From the NCBI GenBank assembly GCA_963691655.1, contig OY829326.1, positions 41,257,989 through 41,321,988 of the forward strand: a DNA stretch of 64,000 nt. The letters are read 5' to 3'. The notes under the pieces were generated by a model. That model did not search any database, was not told where the DNA came from, and worked only from the letters and a program-made list of their open reading frames with translations. The translations under genes were made by a program, and so were the position numbers. Source of the DNA: Toxonevra muliebris. Its lineage: Eukaryota > Arthropoda > Insecta > Diptera > Pallopteridae. Below, piece by piece: positions 10,881 to 23,221 of this stretch. Within the stretch, counting starts at the first letter, position 1; every line of letters starts with the position of its first letter.

Positions 10881-13800
10881 CTTTATTACGCAAGTTGTTG
10901 GGCACGCTTATATTTAGGACAACATTTTGTAAAAATATGTTATACGGATTATTTACAGTTGTGACCACAGAGTAGTATTCATTGACGAGCATTTTTTCAT
11001 TGTCATCAATATTGGTTTGCGTGATTAAATGGAATCTACAAAACAATAAACAAATAGAAATTAGTTATATTTTACATACATAAACTTCCGGTAGCATTGA
11101 GCAGGCTTGTATGCATGTTAAAGAGCATCGAACCTCATGAAAAAAAAAAGTATTTGATGTACGGTTCTAACCGTTCGTTAGCTGTATTAATTGGAAACAT
11201 TTAAAAATCGACTTTTGCATGGGGGTAGGCTACTTTTGGTCAAATAAAAGCTCGCATGTGCACTTAACTATGATTAGGTTCTGCATCAAAGACACGGAGT
11301 TTTTTTAATTTTCATAGAATTCATATGAAAAACAACTCCAAAATTTCAAGAAAAGACTCATTATCTCGAGTCTATTAGCAGAATTTAAACAAATTTTTAT
11401 GCAGAACCTAAGCGTTTTTGAGTACATTTTTTATGAGGTTTTTTTTGGCCAAAAGTAGTCTAAAGAAAAAGTTTCCCATAGAAAAGTTGATTTTTATAGG
11501 TTTTTTAAAAACGATTCAGTTCACGAATGAGACGAAATACTTTGGCAATCATCATAAAATAAACCGTGGCTCATTTTAAAAGGTGTACAATAACAACTTT
11601 TTTTTATCGTGATGCACTTTAATAAATATGTAACCTACGTGGGAGCAATATAACACATGGCATTGATTAACATATTATCATCGAGATCTTTGCTCCGACT
11701 ATGATGACGAAAACCATTGCGTGTGTATGTGGCAGATTTTATAAAGAGTGCCGATAATTTTTCAGTGCCCATTTGAGTTTCAATACGTGTTACACGTAAT
11801 TGAGTATTTTCTAAAAACTGCTGCGCTTCCGTAGTGAAAAGTATTTGATAATAAATATTTGGCTCTAATTTTAAATCATATTCTATATTTCTATAGGATA
11901 ACGTCGAATTCGCGGGTGTTATCGTGGTGTTCGATGATGTTGATAATGATGTTGTTGAAGATTTATTTGCTAGATTTGTGGTTTCATTATTTTTACGCAT
12001 TTCAACAAGATTCTTGAATGTAGCATATTTTAGAGCAGGCAATTTAAACGTGTTTGTGCCATCTGTTAACAGTATAGAGCAGGAGCGTATTTTTAAGGGT
12101 ACATCAGTGAGAAGTCTGAAAAGAATTGTTTATTAACACACATATTCAATTTTATTTTTATTAAACACTTACTTTATAATAACATTCACTTTAATTATAT
12201 CATCATTTTTCAATTCAGCGCTATCAAATGTTGCATAAATTTCAAAGGGTTCAGTTAATTTATCTAAATCGATTAGTATAGGCGACTTAACAGCAGCGAA
12301 TGAATTTTCCCATAGTTCACTAATTTCTGGTGCACTCTGGCATTGCATTATTGGTGGAACAAACTGGGAACAAATTTTTGAAATTTTATTATTAATAAAA
12401 ATATTAAAATTATTTACAATATTTTATTATTCTATACTTGAAAAGCTTTCCATAGATTCTCCAATACCAATATGCGTTCGCTTCTTTCACTGCGTATTTT
12501 TAAAGATAATGCTTCAATACTACATGAAATATAGTCAGTAATAGATGCAGAGAGCAAAGCGCAGCGTAATGTTTTTAATAATACATCTGAGAAGATGGAC
12601 GACCATTTATCTTGCCGATAATCGGGTAGCATTAAGGAGAAAAGCCTGAAAAGAAAAAATTATAGAATCAGCTTTGTTTTCTTTTAAGTACTTTTCATGT
12701 TTAAATTTAATAAATTTTGTAGATCTCGATTTTCGGTTGAAGCTACCATAGTTACACAGGTGGTTTGTTGTTGTTGTTTCTGGGCTGTTCGTCATATGGT
12801 TCGTTTATAAAAGCCTGAAATACGGCAACATCTATTGAATGTGTTCAAAACAACTCGGGATCAGATGTGTGTTAAATGCAGAAAATTTTCACAATTGTTT
12901 AATAGTTTTTTTTTCGACCCATACTAGTTTTTGATCACATCATTAAAATCATAAGAATTTTGAAAAATTTTAATCTTAAAATTTAAAAATTAAAATGCAA
13001 TATGCCATATCTCAGCGAAAAATTATCGGATCCGGATAAGCTTAAGAAATCCTAACGTAATAAAAAAATTGTTTATCTCAATTCAGATTTAGAGCACAAA
13101 AATATCTACATGGGAAACCACTGCTTGGTTTGAACCATCCAAAATCTCGTAGAACTTTATGTAGATCAGCCAAACAAGCAAATTATTAGGGTAAAACTTC
13201 TGGATGCTTTACTCTAATTAGATGATAGTTGTGAATTTATTATGACTATTTGGAATTCAAATTGATTTTTCTGAAACCAGTTTATTCAAATTGATACAAT
13301 CTGATTTTGTCATTTTCTGTAAACGAGATTGATAAAATTTATACTTACGTTAGTGCCTTTGCATGATCACCACTTTTAAAATATTCATCAGCCATATCAA
13401 TAGCTAGCTTCTTGCGGAATCGAAGACATTTGTATATTTTGAATTGTGCCATTGCCTGGCCGAGCAAGTTAATGATAGCATTCTAAAAATTAATAACAAA
13501 ATAGAATTATAAGAAACAAATAACACAAATTTTCTGCAATAAATTACCGAATGATTAAATAACTTTTCATTTTCAAGTATCAGCATATTAATTTGTTGCT
13601 CTGAAATAAGTTCTCCCGTTTTTACAGCACGTATGCCAAAGAATTCTGTATATAAAGACATGGAACTGTTACTAGTGAAACTGTTTGGGCTTGTTGGTTC
13701 CGTTGGACTCAATAGAACAGCTAGAAAGATGGAGAATTGCAAAATAAAGTAAATAAAAAATATACACATATGCACAGTATAACATTTACCACAAACTTCT

Positions 13801-15740
13801 TGTAATGCTTCTTTGCGTTTCATTAGATATTCAGCAGCTTTATGGAAATAAATCCCTGGATGTTGTGTTTGCAAAGCAGGTAAACCATTTTTGATTGCAT
13901 CACAAAAGAGCTCAGCAAATACACCATGTCTATGTAATGATAATGAGAATGAAATACGAATAGTGTCAGTTATAGAAAAATTGTAAAGCATTTGTCTTCC
14001 ATAAACTCACTGTGTACTTAGCCAAGCATAATGTTCAAATATTAAATCTTTAAAGCCCACACGACTCTTGTACTTTTCAATGTGACTTATAAAATGATTA
14101 ATTGCATCACGTGGTAATTTTTGTTTAAACATTAAACGACATATTTTATAATTTAAAAAACCAGCAATTGTTTTAATTTCAAGGCAATTTGTGTCGGTAA
14201 TTCGTATTTCGTCAAGATTTGCATATGCCTGAGCATAATGTCTGCAATAGTGTAGAAAAGATTTTAAATTTGAATTAAATAATAGAATAAAAATCACCCT
14301 ACATCCTACTCACTTCAAAGCAGTCACCGGATCTTGACGCATTTCTGCCACAAATCCCAATTTGAATTGATGTCGTATTTTGAGTGTTGTATGCGCTGCA
14401 GTTAATTGATCACGATGCGTGCGTATACGTTTTGACATTAATGCATAGTATGACTGTGACATATCCAGGAATGCAGATTCAAGGCGTAGAGTATACCCTA
14501 AAGGAAGAGATATTTTTTTATTGTAGAAGTCGAATCGTTTTGAATCGTGACTTACCCATTAAATGCTCGGTGTGGGGTAGTATAAATAACATTTTTCTAT
14601 CAATGCCACAAGTAGTTGTGAGACTTGCAGCACGTTCCGAAGCTAGCATATCCTCGCCAGGAGGTAGTGGAGCAGCTTTTTGTAGGAGTACCAAACAAAG
14701 ACGTGTATTGCGTTCCTAATAACAACAAAATGAAGGATCAACTTATATAATTTCTTTTTTCTTTGGAAAAACTACATTTTTGGCTGTATGAAATATTTTA
14801 ATAGTTGTGATAACCTACTGACTTCATATCCGTACCTCAGAGTAAAAGCGTATTTATTCCAAAATTTAAATTTTTCCGTTTTTTCACCTAGATTTAAATA
14901 TCTTGCTCTATTCAGGGGTCAATTATATAAGATGATTAGACTTGCATCACGAAAATAACATATTATAAAGTATTAACTCAATTTCGCTTTTTGAGGGGGA
15001 AAAAATTCTATTTTATGATCTCCTCTACGGATATTAAGTAGGGCTAGGGAGCTAAAGTTAGATTCAAAAAGCCCTGTGGAAGTAGCTAACTGTCCCGATC
15101 GTTTTCATTGCCATTACAGTTACGTCTTGGTATGTATATCGTTTTTAAAACAATTCTATTTTTTTTTCAATGAAACTTATAACAAAATCTATATTTTTAG
15201 ATTGTACTTTGTCATATCAATCAATACATTATTATAACTTAAATTTATAGTATAAGAATGTAGTTGGTAGTACCTGCAATGCATTTTTTAAGCTCTGCAC
15301 TGTACCAGCACATTGAACTTGTTTTTCCGCCCATTGTGCATCATTCCATTCCATATCTTGAAAGAGCACCACTACAGATGGCAACACATGCAAATGCTTC
15401 AACATCCAATTACGTTTTAATATACCTTTTGGATGATACCATTCATAAGAGGCGCGCTTTGGTTTTGCCACTGGGAATTCATAATTAGTAGGCAGCAATT
15501 TAAATTGCACAGCAACTCTTTAAAAATAATGAGAACGGTAGAGTGAAAAATCAATGAGCTACACAATTTTCGGCTTAAATTCACTACGCTTGCTTACCTA
15601 TCTGCCTTACGATTAGTGCTGAAAGCATCCCAAATAGATTTATGTATTACACTACGTGTCACATCCAAACCACAGAAACCGATTAATGGCTGCGGCACAA
15701 CGAGCAGCTCCGATGGTAACGCAGTAACATCCATGGACAT
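10881..15740 (-). CDS. gry: TRAPPC11 / gryzun, 5' twelve exons (C-terminus missing)
   Basis: A subunit of the TRAPP III tethering complex acting in ER-Golgi and autophagy membrane traffic; the family carries the Foie-gras and Gryzun domains. Exons in coding order: 15740-15598, 15517-15274, 14715-14556, 14497-14314, 14241-14011, 13929-13790, 13720-13548, 13482-13349, 12645-12438, 12363-12173, 12115-11639, 11035-10881. All junctions are GT-AG and phases agree, giving about 813 codons. Family-diagnostic phrases include [44 protein letters not shown] (Foie-gras region, about residues 185-470) and [10 protein letters not shown]. The ATG at 15740 matches the family start; no upstream ATG is in frame. 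Vertebrate proteins are about 1130 residues, so some 300 residues after the phase-1 donor at 10880 are absent from the window. The 158-codon exon 11 carries a Ser/Thr/Asn-rich insert. Confidence 0.93.
11170..11525. mobile_element. Inverted-repeat MITE in a TRAPPC11 intron
   Basis: The intron between exons 11 and 12 contains two arms that are imperfect reverse complements. The left carries 'aaaaatcgacttttgcat', 'ctacttttggtcaaa' and 'ttaggttctgcat'; the right carries 'atgcagaacctaa', 'ggccaaaagtag' and 'aaaagttgattttta'. It lies between functional splice sites. No target duplication was resolved. Confidence 0.6.
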
Positions 15741-17324
15741 TTTGTTGCCACTTTTATTGTTGTGCCCTCTACGTTTATCTGTTTCACTTTCCTTTTTGCT
15801 AACGTAATTAATCAAGGAAAGTTGAATTGAGTTCCTTCTGAGCTACGCGCCCCACAACAGAGCCGCGCCTCCTTATGTCGCAACAAATAAAATGATTAGG
15901 CAAAATCAGCACACACAATTTTAAATGCATAAATGACGTGATATATAAACATTTCCTCATTTATTGCACTATTTTATAATTTAAGCAATGTTAAACTTGC
16001 TGATTGTGAGACTAAGTATTTTCTTTTATTTAGTTATTTACACATATGAGAAGTGAAAAAATAGGGGAAAAGTTTCTGAAAAATATGAAAACACTCCCTC
16101 CTACAAAAAAAATCACAATAAAATTTCGCTAACTTTTGTGACGGAAACAGTTTTGTTTGACATTTGACGTTTCTTACAAGAAAAAAAATCAGCTGCAAAA
16201 TGTCAAAGTTTCAGTGTTTTTGTTGTTGATTATTCAGCGTTGGGTTTTGCTTGAAGAAACAATAACTTATTTTTATTAATATTTGAATTTATACAATTTG
16301 TTAATAAATAATTAATGATAACAGATTTTGAACGCTAGTATGTACTTTATTTTGTACATAGTGATTTTGTTTAGCTGTCATTAGTCACATCACAATTTAT
16401 TTCCATTTCGTACACCTATTAGCCAACAGATGTCACTGTATTTTAACAGGGTGTAAGCATTTGTATAGGAAATATTTGTAAATATACGATGTTTTACTAA
16501 CGACTTTACGACCTCTATTCATGGGGTGCGTGTTATATTGTACATGGAAGGAAAGCAGTTACAGTTTTTTGATAAATCCTAAGTTTGTCTTTGTAAATTT
16601 TTAGGCTATGAGATTTGCCATTGCCTGCCAAGAACTTATATCACAAAGAAAAAAATGGTATTTTCAATCAAGGAATGAAACCGAATCAATATAACGTTTC
16701 GGTTTTGTCAAGTGTTTCGGTTCCGGTTTCGATTTCGGTCTTCAACATTTATTCGGGTTTCGGTTTCGTTCCGGTTACGGTTTTGAAGGAATGTGATCAA
16801 AATTAGTTTGACAATCATACATGAGATAAATTACTAAATAACTAGTGATCTTCTATAGTTCGCAAACATTGTTTCACTGTTTCATTGTTTAATGGTCATA
16901 TTCAACCATATTTGCTTAGCCCTTCACTGCAGAAATTTAATGATTATACATTTAATGTAGGACCGATTACAGTTTTTTTGCCGAACCAATGGCGATGCTG
17001 ATGTTCGGCTATTAGAAAAAATTCGGCCAATGCTGATACCGAATGCGTTGTCGATACATACAGTAAAACTAGATTTTTCATTCATTAAATTTTTTTTATT
17101 TTTACAACGTTGAAGTAAAGAAAAATAAAGCTTGAAAAATCCAAATCAAAAATAAGTGGATTTGAAAATATTTTGTAAAAAACAAAAATACAAATGAAGG
17201 GATTATTGCAGAAACATGATATGCCACAAAATCTAAAACTGGAAATAATCACCTTTAAAGTTTTGAAGAACTGTAGAAAATACAACTTCCATTAAAACAC
17301 ACTTTTGACACTTGTAAGAAGTGG
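15741..17324. other. TRAPPC11 upstream region and low-complexity repeats
   Basis: The sequence left of about 16400 should hold the minus-strand TRAPPC11 promoter and leader; I see no TATA box. At 16680-16790 there is a degenerate CGGTTTCGGTTCC-type tract and at 16965-17045 a GCCGAACCAATG/CCGATGCTGAT tract; a related CGGTTTTGAACGG tract is at 18600-18740. These look like fragments of repeats. No gene is seen. Confidence 0.4.
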
Positions 17325-17328
17325 TTAA

Positions 17329-17899
17329 CCCTCTAACCCGTAAGGCCGCCCTGAGACAGCCTTCACTCTATTTTAATTAATGGACAAGTGCAATTTTATT
17401 TATTTTTTTAATGAGTTGGTAGACCTGAAGAAAGAATAAACACACAATTTATGGTCAGTTGGCACTTTCTGCGATCACACGATTGTTATTTATAGTTATT
17501 TTGTATGTGTACAAAGTGTTGTTTTGTGATGAAAAATTATAGCGCATATAAGTTTTTTATAAAAATCTAAAAAAAAATATTTCTAAGTCTCCTCATATAT
17601 TGTCATATACTGTCGTACAATCATAATTTCGTATAATTTTGTGTGAAAAATGAGAATTTATGACAAATGAGAGGATACAACACCAAATAAGTCACCTTGT
17701 GAATTGCCCACATATATCTTTATTGTTTGACTTAAACCCGCAAGGCCGCATCAGGGCAGCCTTTCGTTTTTCTCATGTAAATGCTAAACTCAAAAACTAA
17801 CTAATGGACTTCATATTCATTTTTCTTTCATCAATGTTAACTGGAAACAAAAATTCTGGTGTTTGTTTTATTATTATTTCTACCTTGCGGGTTAGAATG
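17329..17899. mobile_element. piggyBac-like MITE, 571 bp, TTAA target duplication
   Basis: TTAA flanks both sides (17325-17328 and 17900-17903). The left end is CCCTCTAACCCGTAAGG and the right end CCTTGCGGGTTAGAATG, which are imperfect inverted repeats. A second 'aacccgcaaggccgc..cagggcagcctt' block lies inside at about 17734-17762, repeating the subterminal part of the left end. No transposase frame is present, so it is non-autonomous. A stretch at about 17595-17712 recurs at 43955-44060. Confidence 0.75.
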
Positions 17900-17903
17900 T
17901 TAA

Positions 17904-18180
17904 GGAAGATTTTTATCACATATTCGACGATAAGACCCGGAAGGTTTGGGTTCGATTCTCGTCATGGTCTGGTGGTTAATTCTCATCACCTTCCTATATT
18001 CACTATTGGTCTGAAGCGAATGAGAGTTATAATAAAGTGTACAAGTATACATCTTGGTAGGAAATGATAAACTCACGACACTCGCCACACCGCCGTTAGG
18101 AATCGGCGTTAAACTGTACATCTAATAATGGGCCGTTCTGCCCAGAGTGTGTCCCTCGACAGCCATTAAAAAAAAAAAAC
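17904..18180 (+). mobile_element. tRNA-type SINE with poly(A) tail (family 2)
   Basis: A pol III B-box-like GGGTTCGATTCTC at about 17947 is followed by about 220 bases with a GC-richer body ('gccgttaggaatcggcg', 'gggccgttctgcccag') and an A-rich tail at 18168-18186. No convincing A box is seen, so the 5' end is probably truncated. It abuts the TTAA end of the piggyBac-like MITE. Confidence 0.5.
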
Positions 18181-18186
18181 AAACAA

Positions 18187-19391
18187 AATACGACGATAGA
18201 TGACGAGAGGAGAGTTAAAACCAATCTTTTCAAAAAAGAATGTAGCTTAACATGTTATTGCATAACGTTTATTAATGCATTTTTCTTGTTGACAAAAAAA
18301 AAAAAAAAAAAACAATAGAATCTATTATCAAGTTACTTATTAGAAAGAATGGTAAACTTGTGGAATATGTGGCAGTAAGAATTTTAGGTTGAGTATTTTT
18401 TATTCGCCGCTATTTTAATATATTCTGTGTAATTTCTTTTAGCTTTCATCTTTTCGAAGTCTCCTGCGAGATGTGACTTTATTCTCAAGTGGCTCGTCAT
18501 TGTGTACTCCTAAAGCATTTTCCTGAAATATATCTATGATTCACAAAAATATAAACAAAAGAAATATTTCAAAGTAAATATATCAATCACATTTGTTTAG
18601 GATTCCATAATTTTAAGCCGACACCGAGCCGATTTGAACCTTTCCAGTGTTTGAATTGGTTTCCGTTTCGTTATTTTTGAGATGAAAATAACGGTTTTGA
18701 GTTTTAAAAATTAAACGGTTTTGAACGGTTACGGTTCCGAAGCAGCAAGCAAGTAAACACCGATAAATCGATATCTATTAATTTTAAGATATTTACCAAA
18801 AATTTAAAAACTGTTACAATAGGATTAATATGTTTTAGGGTCATACATAAGGTGCCATTGTTTTCCCGCATTTTAAAGCATTGTGCATCCTTAACTTAAA
18901 ATATGTTTTATGAAATTAAAAAAGAAAACCTTGAAAAAAGTTTTATTTTAAGGATTTATTGTTTCTCGGGTGTCACACACCCAGTTCATTGACAGTGTAA
19001 CAAAAATTATGTTCATTGACGCCGGGTTAATATCGCTTATAGAACATTCAAATAAAATTGAATTTTTTTTGAATTTGACCGATATCTTTTGAATCAGTTA
19101 ACCTATTAAAAATCCGATTAAACATGTTTGCTATCACAATAATTTTCATTTAACATTAAGAACAATCTAGCTCGAGATATAATTTTTAAATTATAAAAAA
19201 GATTTTCGAATTCAGCGGGAGAAATTCATTTTATAAACTAGTGTAATTTTGATGTCATCTGTATTCGATAGTATAAAATCGACGTTACGTAACGCGGTTG
19301 ATGATCCCCTCGCGCGCGTTACGTAATATGTGAACAGCCCCTAATGTGACCATCCGTACTGTTTTCGGCCGGGCAATACTGTTTTTAAAAC
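18187..19391. other. Intergenic, repeat debris
   Basis: AT-rich sequence with homopolymers and a CGGTTTTGAACGG-type tract at 18600-18740. I recognise no gene. Confidence 0.4.
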
Positions 19392-19458
19392 ACCTGTTTT
19401 AAAACAGGTACTTACATTGCTTTTACAACTCAAAGAACTAAAAATATTTTATATTTTT

Positions 19459-19800
19459 CAATGCACAATGCCAAAAGAACGGTGGAAAAGCGTTTTCGAT
19501 TCTAATCTGCAAATTCAGTTCCCCATTGCAGAATCAGAAAGGGTAGTGCATTACAAAAAATTAAATCGATGCTTTCATATAGCCAGCGGGAGGAAACGGA
19601 ATCATGTCACCGCTTGACATAAGGAAGCAGAAACTGTTAAGTCTGCGACGGTAAGGTCTTACATTTTTTCTGCTGCCACGACTGGCCATATCTTATTGGC
19701 GTGTGACGGTGTGTGAGTTTACCACACAATTAGGGGAAATCACAGTTTGAGGTCGTGAGACTGCGCATCAGTGGACTTGCTTCGGAAAAGAGAGCAACGT
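19459..19800 (+). pseudogene. Decayed transposase N-terminus (BED-finger type)
   Basis: Plus-strand translation begins MPKERWKSVFDSNLQ and continues with a finger-like block (KKLNRCFHIASGRK and a His). After a frame break it reads like the HTIRGNHSLRS phrase typical of a DNA-binding BED-finger family found with hAT-related elements in insects. Stops and frame changes run through it and the usual CxxC pair is damaged. I call it a dead fragment; the family assignment is from memory of similar proteins and is tentative. Confidence 0.45.
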
Positions 19801-20498
19801 CTTAAATCATTTTAAATTTTTTATTGAAAACAGTTGATCATTTTGGAATTAAATACAGAGTTGCCAGTTTCTGTGTAGATATCCCTAACACAGACTTTGG
19901 AGAACGCCGGCGTTTTGGAACAACAAAAAAAACTTTCTGTACTTAATATTAAATTTTTTTTTCGTCAAAGCAACAAGCTCTAAAAAAGTTGCTCACGTTA
20001 GTCGTACTTTATGACACTGAAATTTTGTTAATTTCACATTTTTTGTTTTTATTTTTATTAATGATTTTTATTTGTATCTATCGGTTTTTGCTTGAATTTA
20101 TAACTTTTTTCTTGGTATATTTTTTTGCCAGATTTATCTACAATAAAAAAATTGGATTTATTGGTTTTTGCCTGTATCTCCTCACATATAATAAAACTAA
20201 TTTTTCAATCGAATGTTAATACACACAAAGAAAAATAGAAAAAAAAAATATTCTTACACATATTTATAATTTGTTATATATCAATATATGTAGCTGAATG
20301 CTAAAATGTAGTTAAGCGATAAATTGGTTATACCTACATATGTCTATGTAAAGAAAATAAACAGGTGTACATTTATAGATTTTCCCGAGAAGATTAGCAT
20401 TTAAAAAGATAATAGAAGGTCTAGCTGGAAAACAATAATACGAGGTCGAGACGATACCCAAAAGTTCCAGCGATTGGGACACTTAAGACTTCAAAGTG
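19801..20498. other. Intergenic, no gene seen
   Basis: AT-rich sequence; a 76-codon hydrophobic open frame at 19989-20219 is a product of T-rich composition. Confidence 0.4.
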
Positions 20499-20686
20499 TT
20501 AAGGCTCAATTATGCATAAGTAACGCAACGTAACGTAACGTTGCCAACTGTCACATAAATATCTGTGATATAGGCAGTGCGTGTAAGTGATTACCGAAAT
20601 CGTAACGTAACGTAGAGTTTTATCTTCGATAGATTTTTACGTTCCGTTACGCTACGTTGCGCTACTTATGCATAATTGAGCCTTAA
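20499..20686. mobile_element. Short MITE, 188 bp, long inverted ends
   Basis: Both ends read TTAAGGCTCAATTATGCATA inward, and the arms stay complementary for about 40 bases through repeated AACGTAACG units. With TTAA or TAA on both outer sides, this fits a PIF/Harbinger-like (3-bp TAA duplication) or TTAA-inserting MITE. No coding sequence. Confidence 0.75.
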
Positions 20687-20689
20687 TTC

Positions 20690-23020
20690 TCAACTAAAAT
20701 TTAGTTTTAATACATCGCTTTTATGCCATTTCGTTACACAGCTGTATGATATCTATCAATATTGTATATGTACATATATTTAGCATCCATATGTAAACAT
20801 CTAGCTTTTTTATTCGACTTTAGACTTTTTCCAGGAATAGAAAGGACTTCTTACAGTAACATTTTTTTAAGACAGATGTTAATTTTATTTTGTTTTTTTT
20901 GATTTTTGCCTGATCCGAGGATTCCGAAAGTTCAGAGTACAGATGTCTATTAAAAAGATGCATTAAAAATTTTTCGGTTTAAACTTGAAAAAATGAAAAT
21001 TGAAATAAAAATGCAAAATACTTGATGACGCGGGCGGATGTTGCAAATTTTCCATGAAACCGCCATTTTTAACAAAGTATTTGAAAAAACATACGGTATA
21101 CGTATGAACAGCAATAGTATAACGAACAAATGAACGTACGAATTCATTCACCCACAACCCACACATTTGACACACCACCACTCACCCTCATCACACAGTG
21201 GCATGCCGGCAATGACACCCTCTGCGATTTTTTCTAATGCAAAAAAAATGTACACGGAAAAAATGGCGGTTTCCGGCGTGGATACAGCAGCAAAAAAAGC
21301 ATAAAGAGAAAAAAATCAAGTACTGCCGCTGCTCTTAATGGATTTAGGTGGCAGGGGTTAGCAGTAGTAACACACCCCCATAGCGTTGCAGTCCTTAAGA
21401 GAAGCGGACAAAAAAGCAAATACAAAAACCAAATAAAAAAACGAATGAAAAAAATCCACCCTGAATAAACTCATACCCACAATGCACACATACACACTGA
21501 TTCACAGCACAACATGTACCTTAATTACCAACACTATTGCAATGGAGGAGAAATATTTTTTCCTATACACACATTCTACAATACTAATTCTTTCTTTTTT
21601 TGTTTTTTTTTTTTGCTATGGATTTTTTCTTAGTTTTTTCTTTTGCTGCTTTTGTCCATACACATAACAAAAACAAAAATGAACCCTCGTTAGGCAAAAA
21701 TAAGTGAAAAGAAGAAAGCTATGGTGGAAGTTTCTTTTTTTTTTGTAAAAAAGTCTATTTAATATGTGTAATTTTTATACGAAGAATTTAATTAGTTTTT
21801 AAGTTTCAGAGAAAGAAAATTTGCAAAAACCAATAAAAAAGAAAGATGATGAATTTCAAAAACTTTTAATGCAAAACATTGAATACGTGAAATGAAACAA
21901 TTGAATTTGCCTCCATCACCATATCCACGAAATTCTGCCAATACGAAGGATATCAGGAAAAATGCAACCATCTCCAATATACATAATGTTTTTTTTTTTT
22001 TTTAATTTTTTCACTTAATTACTGCCAAAAAGGAGAAAACGTACACGCAATCATCATAGGCTTATTTTCATTACGATTGTGTTTGCTACTAAAGTTATCG
22101 CTGCTGCTCCTCTAGCTACTCGTATTGCCGTAGTTCTACCCTTGGACTTGGTGGCGGCTGAATTCACTGATTTTGTGGATGATGATGATGTCTTATGCTT
22201 CACTGAAATTAACTTGAAAAAGCATGCATGCATGATGCATTTTACAACCGCACTTAAAGGCAAACGATGCTCTCAAATGCTGAGAGGAGTGTAGGTGGGT
22301 AGATGTGAGTTTCATAGACCGAAAGCGCCGCCAATATAGGCTTAAGTGCAGTATACTTGACTCGTATACACTAACTACATACAAATACACAAATATTCAT
22401 TGATGTGGTTGGTTGGTTACGGTGACTGATCCACAGCCAACCTACTGCGGGTCACGACTTTTGAAAACAATTTCCTCACCGAACACTGAAGTATCATAAT
22501 ATAGGCGCAAACCAAACTCTATCCTAGTAGATTCTCAGATTACCTGCCGAGCAATTAGTCATCAATCAACCAATCAACTTATCGTGGAAATATCTTCCCA
22601 GAAACTTAAACCTTGCCCTTGCCAAAGGTGGGCGGTCACAAATAAAACCGATAAGTCTTTCTTTTTTCCGACGGGGTATTTGGGGTTAATTTTTTTATAT
22701 TTTTCCCGTCTAGCGGTGACGCTATAGGATTGCATATCTAATCAGCTGATTGTTAGTTAATTATTATTCGAATTATTGATGGTAATAAATTGCACAAACA
22801 ATGGATCATTTGTTCACTAACAGTCTGCGGATTTCCCGCCATCCGTCGCAATTTTGTTTAAAGCATGATTGTCGGTAAAAATATCAACCGAAAAATCGTA
22901 AAAATTCTCCTATTTTTATGAAGCTCGCAAAGTGTTGTAAAATGCCTAAATTTTAAAATGATTATCTAATTTTTAAAGAATAATATTCTTGGAACGGTAT
23001 TTAACAATATTCTAACAATA
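20690..23020. other. Non-coding, low-complexity stretches
   Basis: No gene recognised. Short open frames at 22054-22294 on both strands come from mixed-composition sequence without conserved motifs. Homopolymer runs and CA-rich segments near 21480 are present. Confidence 0.4.
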
Positions 23021-23221
23021 TTGCATCATTGCAAATGTAAAATATTTCTGCTATCACAACAACAAATATATGCGATTTGCAATAAAAATTTGCATTTGCA
23101 ATAGGCCTAATCACGATAAGTTGCAATTAGTCTTGCATCCCTGCAAATGCAAATTTTTTTTGCATATCGCATATATTTGCTGTTGTGATAGCAAAAATAT
23201 TTTGGATTTGCAGTGATGCAA
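23021..23221. mobile_element. Palindromic MITE, about 201 bp
   Basis: The left arm starts TTGCATCATTGCAAATG and the right arm is its reverse complement (TTGCATCACTGCAAATC inward). Complementarity holds for about 78 bases per arm, including 'gctatcacaacaacaaatat'. No transposase and no sure target duplication. Confidence 0.7.

Noticed and set aside
13404..13991. 195-codon minus-strand open frame
   Set aside because: It reads through TRAPPC11 exons 6-7 and their introns; only the exon parts match the family and canonical splice sites explain them.
14384..14719. 111-codon plus-strand open frame
   Set aside because: Antisense to TRAPPC11 exons 3-4; no motif of its own.
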